A program made the translations under genes and the position numbers. From a virus, in the IMG/VR virus record IMGVR_UViG_3300021475_000046, positions 1 through 28,259 of that record: 28,259 nt of DNA. The stretch is one strand, 5' to 3'. Positions within the stretch are counted from its first letter, which is position 1. The number at the start of each line of letters is the position of its first letter. Below are positions 12,940 through 20,544 of the stretch, in pieces. The notes under the pieces were generated by a model. The model saw nothing but the letters and a program-made list of their open reading frames with translations. It did no database searches and was not told the origin of the DNA.

Positions 12940-13413
12940 ATGGCCGAAGACAAGATCGAAATCGAATTGAAGCAACTGCAGCTTGAACAGACACGGCATG
13001 AAGTGTCTGTCATGCGCAGCGCACAGGAGATGCGCCGGACCCGCGTGAGATCGATCGAGGCATCTCTCGCTGCCGACGCGCAGCGCAGAGAAGCGGTGAT
13101 GGCCGCTTGCTCGCACCGAAAGGGCGGCAAGGACCATAACCAAATCTATCGCGGCAACGACTCCAACTATGCCGTTGTGAAGCACCAGCTTCCCACCGGC
13201 CCGATCATCGTCGTCTGTCAGCGATGCCCGAAGGTGTGGAGAGCGCCGGATCGCGCTCTCATCGCCAAGGGCGCGAGCGCAGAAGATCGCAAACGGTATG
13301 CCCGCGAACTCAAGGAATATAACGACGCGATGGACTTCCCGACTGACAACGAAATGAGCGGATCGCAACTGTTCTCAGTAGTCAATTATCAGGAACTTTC
13401 ACAGGCGGTATAA
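12940..13413 (+). CDS. Coiled-coil plus zinc-type hypothetical protein
   Basis: 157 residues with a strong GGAAGGAGG before ATG 12940. Residues 1-55 form a charged coiled coil (K-I-E-I-E-L-K-Q-L-Q-L-E-Q). C57-S-H59 with C93-Q-R-C96 can complete a zinc site around a beta-rich middle (Y-A-V-V-K-H-Q-L-P-T-G-P-I-I-V-V-C). The C-terminal third is helical and acidic. Proteins with this order sit right after capsid genes in several phages without known function; a head-decoration or head-completion role is possible by position. The stop is three bases before the next start. Confidence 0.76.
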   Translation: MAEDKIEIELKQLQLEQTRHEVSVMRSAQEMRRTRVRSIEASLAADAQRREAVMAACSHRKGGKDHNQIYRGNDSNYAVVKHQLPTGPIIVVCQRCPKVWRAPDRALIAKGASAEDRKRYARELKEYNDAMDFPTDNEMSGSQLFSVVNYQELSQAV

Positions 13414-13416
13414 GCC

Positions 13417-14190
13417 ATGGCTACCAAAAAGAAAACTCCGCTGCGCAGGGCGACACCAGTTCACGCCAAGCCCGCAAAAAAGGCCGCGAAGAAGTTGTCG
13501 CTTGTGAAGCGGACTCACCCCAAGAAACGGAGTCGAGCGATGGACGATAAAACGAAGGTCAACGAATTCGAAAAGTCGCGTGAGCAGGGAACCGATGTAA
13601 GCCATTCGGCGGCGGGCAGCAATCCCCGGCAAGGCGCTGCCACCGACAAACCGGGCGACAAGGACAAGGAGAAGGACAAGAGCAAGACGCCTGATCCGAA
13701 AAAGCCCCACGACAGCGAGAAGGACGAAGACGACGAAGAGGAAGAGGAAGAGAAGCCCGAAACCCCTTTGACGGATGAAGCCATGGATCAGGAAGGCGAC
13801 CCTGAAAAGGGGCATTACACCGCGAAAGAACTCGCCGACCGTTTCAATCCTCGCCTGATCCCGATTCGCGATCGCCGCGCCTACCTCATCGATCAGGCTC
13901 TCAAAAACGAAGCCGTGCACGATGAATTCAACGCTCACGAAGTACAGGCAATCAACGATCGCCGCAAGAAGTTTGCCATGGCGGTGGACCTCGATCAGAT
14001 TCGCGAGGACACGCTTGCGGCAGGGCTCGCGCAACTGGACCTAGCCACTGACGAGGGCCAGCAAAATATCGCTCGCAATCGGCAGGCCATGGCCGAGGCC
14101 CGCAGAGCGGATCACAACCCAACTCCTGTACCGGGAGACACGTCCGGCGGCATCGGCGGCGGCTCTCGGCCAGAGAACCAAGGCGCTTAA
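13417..14190 (+). CDS. Disordered basic/acidic virion-region protein
   Basis: 257 residues. Residues 1-41 are Lys/Arg/Ala/Pro-rich like a histone H1 tail (A-K-P-A-K-K-A-A-K-K-L, K-R-T-H-P-K-K-R-S-R). Residues 42-125 are a highly charged linker with D-E-D-D-E-E-E-E-E-E. Residues about 130-225 are helical (Y-T-A-K-E-L-A-D-R-F-N, D-R-R-A-Y-L-I-D-Q-A-L) and look folded, and a Gly-rich tail ends the protein. An internal ATG at 13540, in frame, has GGAG seven bases upstream and would give a 216-residue form lacking the basic arm. Location between capsid and adaptor genes suggests a head protein, perhaps DNA-binding. Function unknown. Confidence 0.76.
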   Translation: MATKKKTPLRRATPVHAKPAKKAAKKLSLVKRTHPKKRSRAMDDKTKVNEFEKSREQGTDVSHSAAGSNPRQGAATDKPGDKDKEKDKSKTPDPKKPHDSEKDEDDEEEEEEKPETPLTDEAMDQEGDPEKGHYTAKELADRFNPRLIPIRDRRAYLIDQALKNEAVHDEFNAHEVQAINDRRKKFAMAVDLDQIREDTLAAGLAQLDLATDEGQQNIARNRQAMAEARRADHNPTPVPGDTSGGIGGGSRPENQGA

Positions 14191-14211
14191 CTCGTGGTAC
14201 GGAGATCACCG

Positions 14212-15228
14212 ATGGGCAACTCTACGACAACCCTTCAAATGATCGTCGATAGCGTCTCCACTATTGGCGATCTCCGTCCCATTTTGCTCAGTACGGGAGG
14301 CTTCTCCCAAGAGCCCGCCGTCACCATGGGAAACGATGTGATGATGGAGCTTCTGAGCGAGCGTTTTCCGTGGAAGTGGAATCGCTTCAAGCTGCCGCCG
14401 TTCTACATCAATTCCAGACAGCAGGATTACCCGATGGTCCGCGAGCGCGGCATCGGATGGCTGGAAAACGGCTTCCGCGTCGATGCCAACTCGCCGCATT
14501 TCCCGCCGTCCGTCGCTCCGCTGGTGGTTGTGCGTGATCTTCCCGTATCGCGTGCCGACGCAGGCTGGCCGGTGCGGGCGTGCTGGCTTCCTAACGATCA
14601 ACTGGAATGGGGAACATGGCCGGGGGCGAACGTTACCTTCTACGACCCCAAGGGTCACCCGAGTATGCCGTCGAATCCATGGCAGGCTATCGAGATCGCA
14701 GACGGCTCTTTGCTCAAGCTGACCAAGTACGGCATCACCGGATCAACCGCGCCAACCGTGCCAGAGCCGCCGACTGACGCGCCTGACGACTATCCGATCG
14801 GCGTCGTGATCGAAGACGGCACGGTGGAGTGGACCGTATGCGATCCCAAGGCGCAGGGCATTCGTCTGTTTCCGCAACCGCCTGATTCGAGCGCGAACAT
14901 CTGGCTGATTCGCCTCTTCGCACAGCGCAAGGCACAGCCGATCACCGACATCACAAAGTTTATCGAGCCCATTCCCGACGATCAGGTGAAGTGGTTCCGC
15001 GATGGCTTCATCGCCTACGGGCATCGCTACTCCGATACAGATAAGGTCAGAGCCCGCTACCCGCAGATGAAGTCGGAATGGCTGGCGGCGATGACGGCGG
15101 CGACGAAGGAAGCGGATCGCGAAGAAGAGTCCTATGGCTTCTTCCCCGATCGTTCGATCATGGCGGGCGATGTAACCGCAGAACCCGGCCCCGGCAATCC
15201 ATTCGCACGCAACTGGGGAGGTGCGTGA
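14212..15228 (+). CDS. Head-to-tail adaptor, long paralogue
   Basis: 338 residues from ATG 14212 (GGAG upstream); a GTG at 14194 in frame is less likely. Marks: F-P-W54-K-W-N-R-F, Q71-D-Y, G82-W-L-E, then in the C-terminal part A-Q-P-I-T-D-I and P253-I-P-D-D, closing with a charged helix. These recur with the same order and near-equal spacing in the protein encoded at 15386-16105, so the two are paralogues. This one has about 100 extra residues including a G-x-T-G-S-T-A-P...D-G-T-V-E-W module (174-210), also found in the nozzle-like protein. In podoviruses this slot holds the gp11/gp4-type ring joining portal and nozzle. The adaptor call rests on context and size. Confidence 0.8.
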   Translation: MGNSTTTLQMIVDSVSTIGDLRPILLSTGGFSQEPAVTMGNDVMMELLSERFPWKWNRFKLPPFYINSRQQDYPMVRERGIGWLENGFRVDANSPHFPPSVAPLVVVRDLPVSRADAGWPVRACWLPNDQLEWGTWPGANVTFYDPKGHPSMPSNPWQAIEIADGSLLKLTKYGITGSTAPTVPEPPTDAPDDYPIGVVIEDGTVEWTVCDPKAQGIRLFPQPPDSSANIWLIRLFAQRKAQPITDITKFIEPIPDDQVKWFRDGFIAYGHRYSDTDKVRARYPQMKSEWLAAMTAATKEADREEESYGFFPDRSIMAGDVTAEPGPGNPFARNWGGA

Positions 15229-15389
15229 TGGGCTTCACCAAGCGATGCGCCATGGTCATAGAGGGAGTACGGTGCAGCAACAATATCCCCGATAAAGACG
15301 AGATTTGTTCTGCGTGCTGCGAGGCTTTAGAGAAAGCCATCGCCGAAGAATATGCCATTGCTGCACATGAATCGGGAGGTGCGTGATGG
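15216..15389. repeat. 16-bp direct repeats flanking a 52-codon gene
   Basis: GGGAGGTGCGTGATGG occurs at 15216-15231 and again at 15374-15389, 158 bases apart. Each copy contains a Shine-Dalgarno, a TGATG stop/start junction and the codons for a terminal Gly-Gly-Ala. Recombination between the copies would remove the small gene exactly and leave the long adaptor joined to the short adaptor by the same TGATG junction. Confidence 0.85.
15228..15386 (+). CDS. 52-residue Cys-rich mini-protein
   Basis: The start ATG 15228 overlaps the adaptor stop (TGATG) and has GGGAGG upstream. Cys7, Cys16, Cys27, Cys30 and Cys31 (R-C-A-M-V, R-C-S-N, E-I-C-S-A-C-C-E-A-L) give a compact zinc-knuckle-like pattern followed by an acidic helix. 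It lies between two paralogous adaptor genes and within 16-bp direct repeats, so it looks like a separable cassette. No family recognised. Whether it is a virion part or an unrelated passenger cannot be told from the sequence. Confidence 0.72.
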   Translation: MGFTKRCAMVIEGVRCSNNIPDKDEICSACCEALEKAIAEEYAIAAHESGGA

Positions 15390-16105
15390 CGGCAACGCGA
15401 AACATTATGTCGAGCGCTCTGTTTGCGCTGCCATTCCTCGGATATCAGCCCGTCGATATCTCGAATGGGGAGCCCGCGCTGCAGGCGGCGAATCTCGTCA
15501 AGCAAACCATCTTAGGCGCACCTTTTGTATGGCCGTGGAATCGAACAACCTTCGAATTCCCGATCTCGAAAGAGGATGGGCAGGATTACTACACCGATAT
15601 TCCGGCAGATCAACCCTTCGGCTTTCTCGAAAAGCCATGGCTCACCGATGTCAAGGGGAAGAGCACAGAAATCACCGTCGTGCTCTCGCTCTCACAGGAG
15701 AGCAACATTCAACGACCGGCATCGATCGCGGCGCAGGACATCGAAGATGACGGCAACGTGATCTTTCGCATGAACGCGATCCCCGATCAGGCTTACACCC
15801 TCGGAGGTTCCTATCAGCGTGCGCCTATTCAAATGACCTCGCTCGCTTCGTTATGGTCACCGATTCCCGATCGCTATGCATACATCTACGACTGGGGTTT
15901 TCTCTCGGTCATGGCGCTGCTGACGAAAGATGTACGCGTCCCACTTTTCGCGCAACGCTTCGTCTCGCATCTTCTCGGAGCGCAGGACGGATTGAACGCG
16001 ACGCAACGCAACATCTTCATCGGCAACTGGCTCAACCTTCTCACCGAGCCCACACGTGCAGCGCAGTCAGCCGCGCTCGCGACGCAGGCCAGAGGGGGGA
16101 TGTAG
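15386..16105 (+). CDS. Head-to-tail adaptor, short paralogue
   Basis: 239 residues from ATG 15386 (a GTG one codon earlier overlaps the previous stop). W49-P-W-N-R, Q66-D-Y, G79-F-L-E, R-A-P-I-Q-M-T-S-L and S-P159-I-P-D match the longer adaptor. In both proteins the W-x-W-N-R to Q-D-Y distance is 17 residues. Helices at the N-terminus (about 25-45) and C-terminus (about 185-230) flank a beta-rich middle, as in ring-forming adaptors. It directly precedes the nozzle-like gene, one base apart. Two tandem adaptors may form stacked rings, or one may be a diverged duplicate. This is inferred; no direct family name is claimed. Confidence 0.78.
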   Translation: MAATRNIMSSALFALPFLGYQPVDISNGEPALQAANLVKQTILGAPFVWPWNRTTFEFPISKEDGQDYYTDIPADQPFGFLEKPWLTDVKGKSTEITVVLSLSQESNIQRPASIAAQDIEDDGNVIFRMNAIPDQAYTLGGSYQRAPIQMTSLASLWSPIPDRYAYIYDWGFLSVMALLTKDVRVPLFAQRFVSHLLGAQDGLNATQRNIFIGNWLNLLTEPTRAAQSAALATQARGGM

Positions 16106-19063
16106 ATGCCCTCGGCTCTGACGAACTCCGGTGCCGCGCTGCAGCCGAGCGATTTCGCTCCGCTGCACCTCAACCGCATGGTCACCGGCATGTGGTCGAA
16201 TTCGAATCCGCTGCGCGATGCTTCAACGCCGCTCTATGTGGAGAAGTATCAGGGCGGCAGACAGGATCGCATCAAGTACGGCCTGAATACGGAGATCAGT
16301 TCGCGCCTCACGCTGATCCGACGCAAGGGATTCAGAGTTTACAACTCGCGCACATGGCCGAGGATCAACCGCTTTTACAGTTGGAATACGTTCTCGATCA
16401 ACAATGAGAAGATTCGCGTCATGGTCGATACGGCTGGCACCGTCTATGACGGCACCGGCCCAGATACGCAGGTTGCAGTGTGGCAGAAATCGGCGGGCGC
16501 GGGATCGACCTATTTCCTCGGCGTTGGCAATCTTCTCTACTTCACCAACGGCGTCGATAACCGGCAACTCTGGAATGCTGCGCAATGGCAACCAAATCAC
16601 CCATACAAAATCGGCGACATCGTATCAGAGGCGGGCTACCTGCATGAGGCGTGGGGCATCGATCCGGCGCAGGTATCTACGCTGCAATCGGGACTATGGA
16701 ACAACACACAGAACGTCCTAACTCTCACCACCGTGGGAGGAAACAATCCGTTCAACCTCGGAGAGAATGTCATGCTCCGGGGAGCTTATGCGTACACCTC
16801 TGCCGATGGACTATCCGGCCCCATTGCTCAGGCGGGAGGACCGTATGTCACGGTGTACGTTCCCGCCTCGGCAGGAGTTACCAGCGGTCCAGTAGCATCA
16901 GGTGGTTTCGTTGCGAGCCTCGATCGAACCAACGGCGTCAGCGGCGGGACAAATGGCGTGTTCAGTCAGCTACGCGGGGGCGTCAGCATCGATAGCAATA
17001 TCGCGTGGATCAATCGTGGGCCTATCTCGCAGCAATGGGGAATCACTCCACCGAAGATCCCGCCGACCATCTCACAGCAACAGAGGCCGAGTCCCTATAA
17101 ATCTTGGCAAACCCTCGCGCTCTATGCCTTTCATGGCGCTTCGAATGACAGGCTAACGATCGTAGTCAACGGGTACGCGCAATCGGCGCTCAAATTCGAC
17201 TATCCCTTTACTACTGGAATGACGGAACCGAACTGGAACAACACACCGGGGGGAACCACACCGGATGTCTCAGGAACGTTCAACTGGCAAAACGAGGGAT
17301 CGGCGACGTGGACGGCAAATACAAACTACGTGCAAGATCACGGCTATGCTCGCGTGCTTTTGGGGGCGACGTGGTATGCCTTCCGTGCGCTTACTTCCGG
17401 CACCAGCGGACCATCAAGCCCGCAGTGGCTTTCGGCGATCGGCTCGCGTGTCACTGACGGCAGCATGACGTGGATCAATATAGGCAATCCGCTCACATGG
17501 AATGATGTCGCCGATCGGCCTGTATGGGTGATCGATCAAATTCTCGACGGCAACGGCTATATCCAAAACCTGATCGTGAATGGAAGCACAGGATCGACGA
17601 CGCCGAACTGGTCAACCGTCATCGGCGGCATCACCGTAGAACCGCCGACGCAGTTCTACCAGACGGCGCAGTGGCAGAACGCAGGACCGTTCTCTGTTCC
17701 AGCAACAGCGTCTACACAGTACGGCTACGCATGGAAAAATTCTGTAACAGGAGATGTATCAAATATGTCTCCTGCATCGACGACCATTACGCGCTCCGGT
17801 GGAGCGCAGATCATCGTTCAAGGCCCGCTTTCGCCCGATCCGCAGTTCGATACCGTTGTGATCTATCGCCTGCTACAGGGGGGATCAACTTTCCTATTAC
17901 TCGATGAGATTCCCGCTCCGATCGCAGGAGATTCGTGGACCTACATCGACACAAAGACAGACGACGCGCAACTGAACACAGAGATTCAGGCGCAAGTGAA
18001 TGGCGAGGGTACACCTCTGCCATCAGGCGCGACGTGCTTGGAGTATCACCTCGGCAGGCCATGGGCCGCAGTCGGCAATGTCGTTTATGCGGCGAGCGGT
18101 CCCGCTGCCGCAGTCTCAGGTTCTAGCGGCAACGCGGGATTCAACACAACCTTCACCATGCAATCGAAGGTGATTCGCCTTTGGGGAAACTCTCTCGGCA
18201 TGGTTGTCTACACGCTGCGCGATGCGTACCTGATCGCCGTTGATTCCGCGAGCGGGATTCTGACCACAACGCGATGGATCGAGAATCTTCCACTCTTGAA
18301 CTACGACGCGTTTACCGTGCTGCTGACGACGCCGTATATGTTCAACGGCAATCGCATCGTGGCAACGCTCGATTCAGGAGCGGGCATCGTCGAGATGAGC
18401 TTTCCGATCGCCGATCAGGTGGCGAAGATCGATCCCTCGACGGCCTATTGCACCTTCCATACCGGGCCGACCGGCGAGACGGCGCTCTATCTCGCGAACG
18501 GGCAGGATCGCTACTTCCGCATGAGTCCGACCTCGGCCCCGGAGTCGGGCATCGTATGGCATCCCATGGCGGCACCGGCAGGAGGCATGAGCGCCATGGA
18601 ATCTACCGAGATCACACCCGGCACGCGGGCGCTGCTGATGGGACCGGCGAGCAGTGGTCCGATCCTGATGCGCGATCCCTCGATCAACACCGACAACGGC
18701 ACACCGTATGAGGCTTATGCGGACTTCGGCAGCGTAGTTTTAGCGCTGCCAGGACAGCTTGCGGGACTGGCATGGATGACCCTCGAATCCACGAAGTGCG
18801 GGAGCGCTCCGAAACTAGGCATTCTGCTGAATGAGATCGATGGAGATTTCGAGGACGTACCGCGTACCCGGCAAGACCCTACGAACCTGCCGCCGTCGAA
18901 GAGTGTCATCAGCAACCGGCACAGCCTGATGCAGAACCAAAATCCGGTGTGGTGCAGGCACATGCAGTACAGCATTTCGTGGCCCGCCGAGGATGCCCCG
19001 AATGAGCTTCTAACGACGACCATCTTCGGGCAGACGTGGCAGGAGCAAAGGAGCCAGCAGTAA
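16106..19063 (+). CDS. Large tail nozzle-like protein
   Basis: 985 residues, ATG 16106 directly after the previous stop with GAGGGGGGA upstream. The N-terminus (G-M-W-S-N-S-N-P-L-R-D, D-R-I-K-Y-G-L-N-T-E-I, R-L-T-L-I-R-R-K-G-F) is a signature of large podovirus tail proteins that sit in the T7 gp12 nozzle position. Residues 278-527 hold at least four copies of a G-T-S-G-x-x-P-x-W...D-G-x-x-x-W-x-x-x-G module; the stretch W-Q-P-N-H-P-Y-K-I-G-D-I-V near 161-173 resembles chitin-binding-type modules. The C-terminal half is beta-propeller-like in composition (repeated W/Y, G, N). Expected role: nozzle at the tail tip, perhaps with glycan contacts through the inserted modules. Stop and next start share TAATG. 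Confidence 0.82.
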   Translation: MPSALTNSGAALQPSDFAPLHLNRMVTGMWSNSNPLRDASTPLYVEKYQGGRQDRIKYGLNTEISSRLTLIRRKGFRVYNSRTWPRINRFYSWNTFSINNEKIRVMVDTAGTVYDGTGPDTQVAVWQKSAGAGSTYFLGVGNLLYFTNGVDNRQLWNAAQWQPNHPYKIGDIVSEAGYLHEAWGIDPAQVSTLQSGLWNNTQNVLTLTTVGGNNPFNLGENVMLRGAYAYTSADGLSGPIAQAGGPYVTVYVPASAGVTSGPVASGGFVASLDRTNGVSGGTNGVFSQLRGGVSIDSNIAWINRGPISQQWGITPPKIPPTISQQQRPSPYKSWQTLALYAFHGASNDRLTIVVNGYAQSALKFDYPFTTGMTEPNWNNTPGGTTPDVSGTFNWQNEGSATWTANTNYVQDHGYARVLLGATWYAFRALTSGTSGPSSPQWLSAIGSRVTDGSMTWINIGNPLTWNDVADRPVWVIDQILDGNGYIQNLIVNGSTGSTTPNWSTVIGGITVEPPTQFYQTAQWQNAGPFSVPATASTQYGYAWKNSVTGDVSNMSPASTTITRSGGAQIIVQGPLSPDPQFDTVVIYRLLQGGSTFLLLDEIPAPIAGDSWTYIDTKTDDAQLNTEIQAQVNGEGTPLPSGATCLEYHLGRPWAAVGNVVYAASGPAAAVSGSSGNAGFNTTFTMQSKVIRLWGNSLGMVVYTLRDAYLIAVDSASGILTTTRWIENLPLLNYDAFTVLLTTPYMFNGNRIVATLDSGAGIVEMSFPIADQVAKIDPSTAYCTFHTGPTGETALYLANGQDRYFRMSPTSAPESGIVWHPMAAPAGGMSAMESTEITPGTRALLMGPASSGPILMRDPSINTDNGTPYEAYADFGSVVLALPGQLAGLAWMTLESTKCGSAPKLGILLNEIDGDFEDVPRTRQDPTNLPPSKSVISNRHSLMQNQNPVWCRHMQYSISWPAEDAPNELLTTTIFGQTWQEQRSQQ
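16937..17686 (+). repeat. Tandem glycan-contact-like modules within the nozzle gene
   Basis: Protein residues about 278-305, 369-398, 430-460 and 493-527 share Gly/Thr-Ser-Gly, then Pro-x-Trp, then Gly, then Asp-Gly or similar, then Trp-x-Asn-x-Gly. A fifth copy lies in the long adaptor (residues 174-210, bases 14731-14841). DNA identity between copies is low, so these are old protein repeats. Confidence 0.65.
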
Positions 19064-19299
19064 TGCCATCGATTCGACAGTCCGCAAACGTGGATATGAC
19101 AGGGTGGGAACCGGCCCCGCCGAATCCCCGTCCGCAGGGCATGACGGCGAACGATCCTAACCCGCAGAGAAACCCCGCGATGCTGGCCTCGATGCCAGCC
19201 ATGGCATCAACTGCAGACGCCTTTCAGAGGCAGTTTTATGGGGGCGCAAACATCCCTGCATTCCGCATCCTTCCGGGCAGGCGCGGAGGTGGCGTATGA
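19063..19299 (+). CDS. Small Pro/Met-rich hypothetical protein
   Basis: 78 residues, TAATG overlap with the nozzle gene and AAAGGAG upstream. The composition is unusual: W-E-P-A-P-P-N-P-R-P-Q in the first third, then a Met/Ala-rich stretch (A-M-L-A-S-M-P-A-M-A-S). The end (A-F-R-I-L-P-G-R-R-G-G-G-V) is basic. It is probably disordered. It is ATGA-coupled to the next gene. Position suggests a minor virion or assembly protein; nothing more can be said. Confidence 0.7.
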   Translation: MPSIRQSANVDMTGWEPAPPNPRPQGMTANDPNPQRNPAMLASMPAMASTADAFQRQFYGGANIPAFRILPGRRGGGV

Positions 19300-19775
19300 C
19301 GTTCGCCTTCGATCGCTTCCATGTGCGACCTACAGAGGAGCGCGATCGCGCCTACCTTGAGGCTCTGATCGCCAAGGATCGGTATCACGCCGGAATGGAC
19401 CCGAATTACTTCCTGCATCTGCTACCCGGCGAGGACGCTTGGGCGATCGAGAATGAGCGGGGGCGCGTGGTGCTGTACTTCCGCACATCCGTGGCGGCAC
19501 GGCTGGCGATGCTCTTCGGCGACGAGGGAAGACTCGAAAACTACCGTGCTCTTACCGAAGGCATGACGTGGATCGAGGGCGTTCTCGCCCGGAACCGTTT
19601 CCGGCAAATCATCTTCGACACAGAGGGTCAAGAACTGCGATCGATGGCTCTCCGACGCCTCGGCTTCCTAGAGCTTCCGAATGCCCTCGGCAGGTCGATA
19701 CACCCAACAGCGATCGACGAGAGCATGGCGGCACTGTGGAACCGCCTTCCACAAGCATCTAGGGATGGGGGGTAA
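19296..19775 (+). CDS. GNAT acetyltransferase-like protein in tail region
   Basis: 159 residues with GGAGGTGG before ATG 19296. The order of elements resembles the GNAT fold: F-H-V-R-P-T-E-E-R-D (first strand and helix), A-W-A-I-E-N-E-R-G-R-V-V-L-Y-F-R (strands 2-4), a helix with W-I-E-G-V-L-A-R-N, then I-I-F-D-T-E and S-M-A-L-R-R-L-G-F, the usual last part where N/S-x-x-x-x-x-x-x-L-G-F occurs. A clear acetyl-CoA-binding R/Q-x-x-G-x-G/A loop is not evident, so it may be inactive. Phages do carry such proteins among virion genes with unknown roles. Family moderately likely; activity uncertain. Confidence 0.72.
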   Translation: MTFAFDRFHVRPTEERDRAYLEALIAKDRYHAGMDPNYFLHLLPGEDAWAIENERGRVVLYFRTSVAARLAMLFGDEGRLENYRALTEGMTWIEGVLARNRFRQIIFDTEGQELRSMALRRLGFLELPNALGRSIHPTAIDESMAALWNRLPQASRDGG

Positions 19776-19780
19776 ACGGC

Positions 19781-20542
19781 ATGTGCGGACCTTCGCAGCA
19801 GGAAAAAGCAATCTCGGCGAGTCAGCAGCAGATGTACGACACGCTGACGCAGAACTACAACACCGCATTCGCGCAGCAGCAGAACATCACCAGCGCTCTG
19901 ACGTCGATGTTTCAGCCGATCCTTGCTGCCGGACCCACGCAGGCGGGATATTCGCAGGCGCAATCGGATGCCCTCAACACAGCGGCGGGAGAGAAGGTTG
20001 CGACCGACTACGCGCAGGCGCAGAGAGCGACGCAAAACATCCTCGCTTCGCGGGGCGGCGGCGATACCTTTTTGCCCGATTCGATCTCGGCAAATATCAC
20101 CGCATCGACCGCCAACGATGCCGCCAGAGCGCGGGCCGCAGCGCAGAATTCGATCACGCAGGCCAACTATGCGCAGGGCTATCAGAACTGGAATACAGCG
20201 GCGAGCGTGCTAGGCAGTACGGCTGGCCTTTTGAACCCGAATACGTATGCTTCGACAGCCACCGGAGCGGGACAGGCGGCGAGCAGCACCGCGCAGGCGA
20301 TGGCAGCGCAGTCGAATTCGATATGGAACTCGGCGATCGGAGCCCTCGGCGGGATCACCGGAGCGGCCCTCGGCAACCCGTCTGGAATCCTCTCAATGTT
20401 CGGCAAATCAGGCACGGCAGTACCGTACAGTTTCAATCCAACCCTCACCACCGTGCCTAGCACTCTGACGAGCGGAATACCTTACATCCCATCGGTAGGA
20501 TCGGTGCCGTATGCCGCTGCCGGACAGTACCTCGGAGGCTGA
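19781..20542 (+). CDS. Internal virion (ejection) protein candidate
   Basis: 253 residues starting M-C-G-P-S, a start often seen in small internal virion proteins of podoviruses. It is rich in Ala, Gln, Ser and Asn, with long helical stretches (Q-Q-Q-M-Y-D-T-L-T-Q-N-Y-N-T-A-F-A-Q-Q-Q) and a hydrophobic Gly/Ala patch (I-G-A-L-G-G-I-T-G-A-A-L-G) near residues 185-200 that could insert into membrane. It is the first of three adjacent genes with this composition behind the nozzle, the T7 gp14-gp15-gp16 position. Such proteins leave the head first and build a channel across the envelope. The role is inferred from composition and order. Confidence 0.74.
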   Translation: MCGPSQQEKAISASQQQMYDTLTQNYNTAFAQQQNITSALTSMFQPILAAGPTQAGYSQAQSDALNTAAGEKVATDYAQAQRATQNILASRGGGDTFLPDSISANITASTANDAARARAAAQNSITQANYAQGYQNWNTAASVLGSTAGLLNPNTYASTATGAGQAASSTAQAMAAQSNSIWNSAIGALGGITGAALGNPSGILSMFGKSGTAVPYSFNPTLTTVPSTLTSGIPYIPSVGSVPYAAAGQYLGG

Positions 20543-20544
20543 TT

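Noticed and set aside
13399-14034. 211-codon hydrophobic-looking minus-strand frame
   Set aside because: Hydrophobic runs are the antisense of Lys/Glu codons in the basic/acidic protein gene; not a real membrane protein.
15228-15386. Treating the 16-bp repeats as transposon target-site duplications
   Set aside because: No transposase or terminal inverted repeats exist, and the repeats coincide with functional stop/start junctions; junction homology is the simpler reading.
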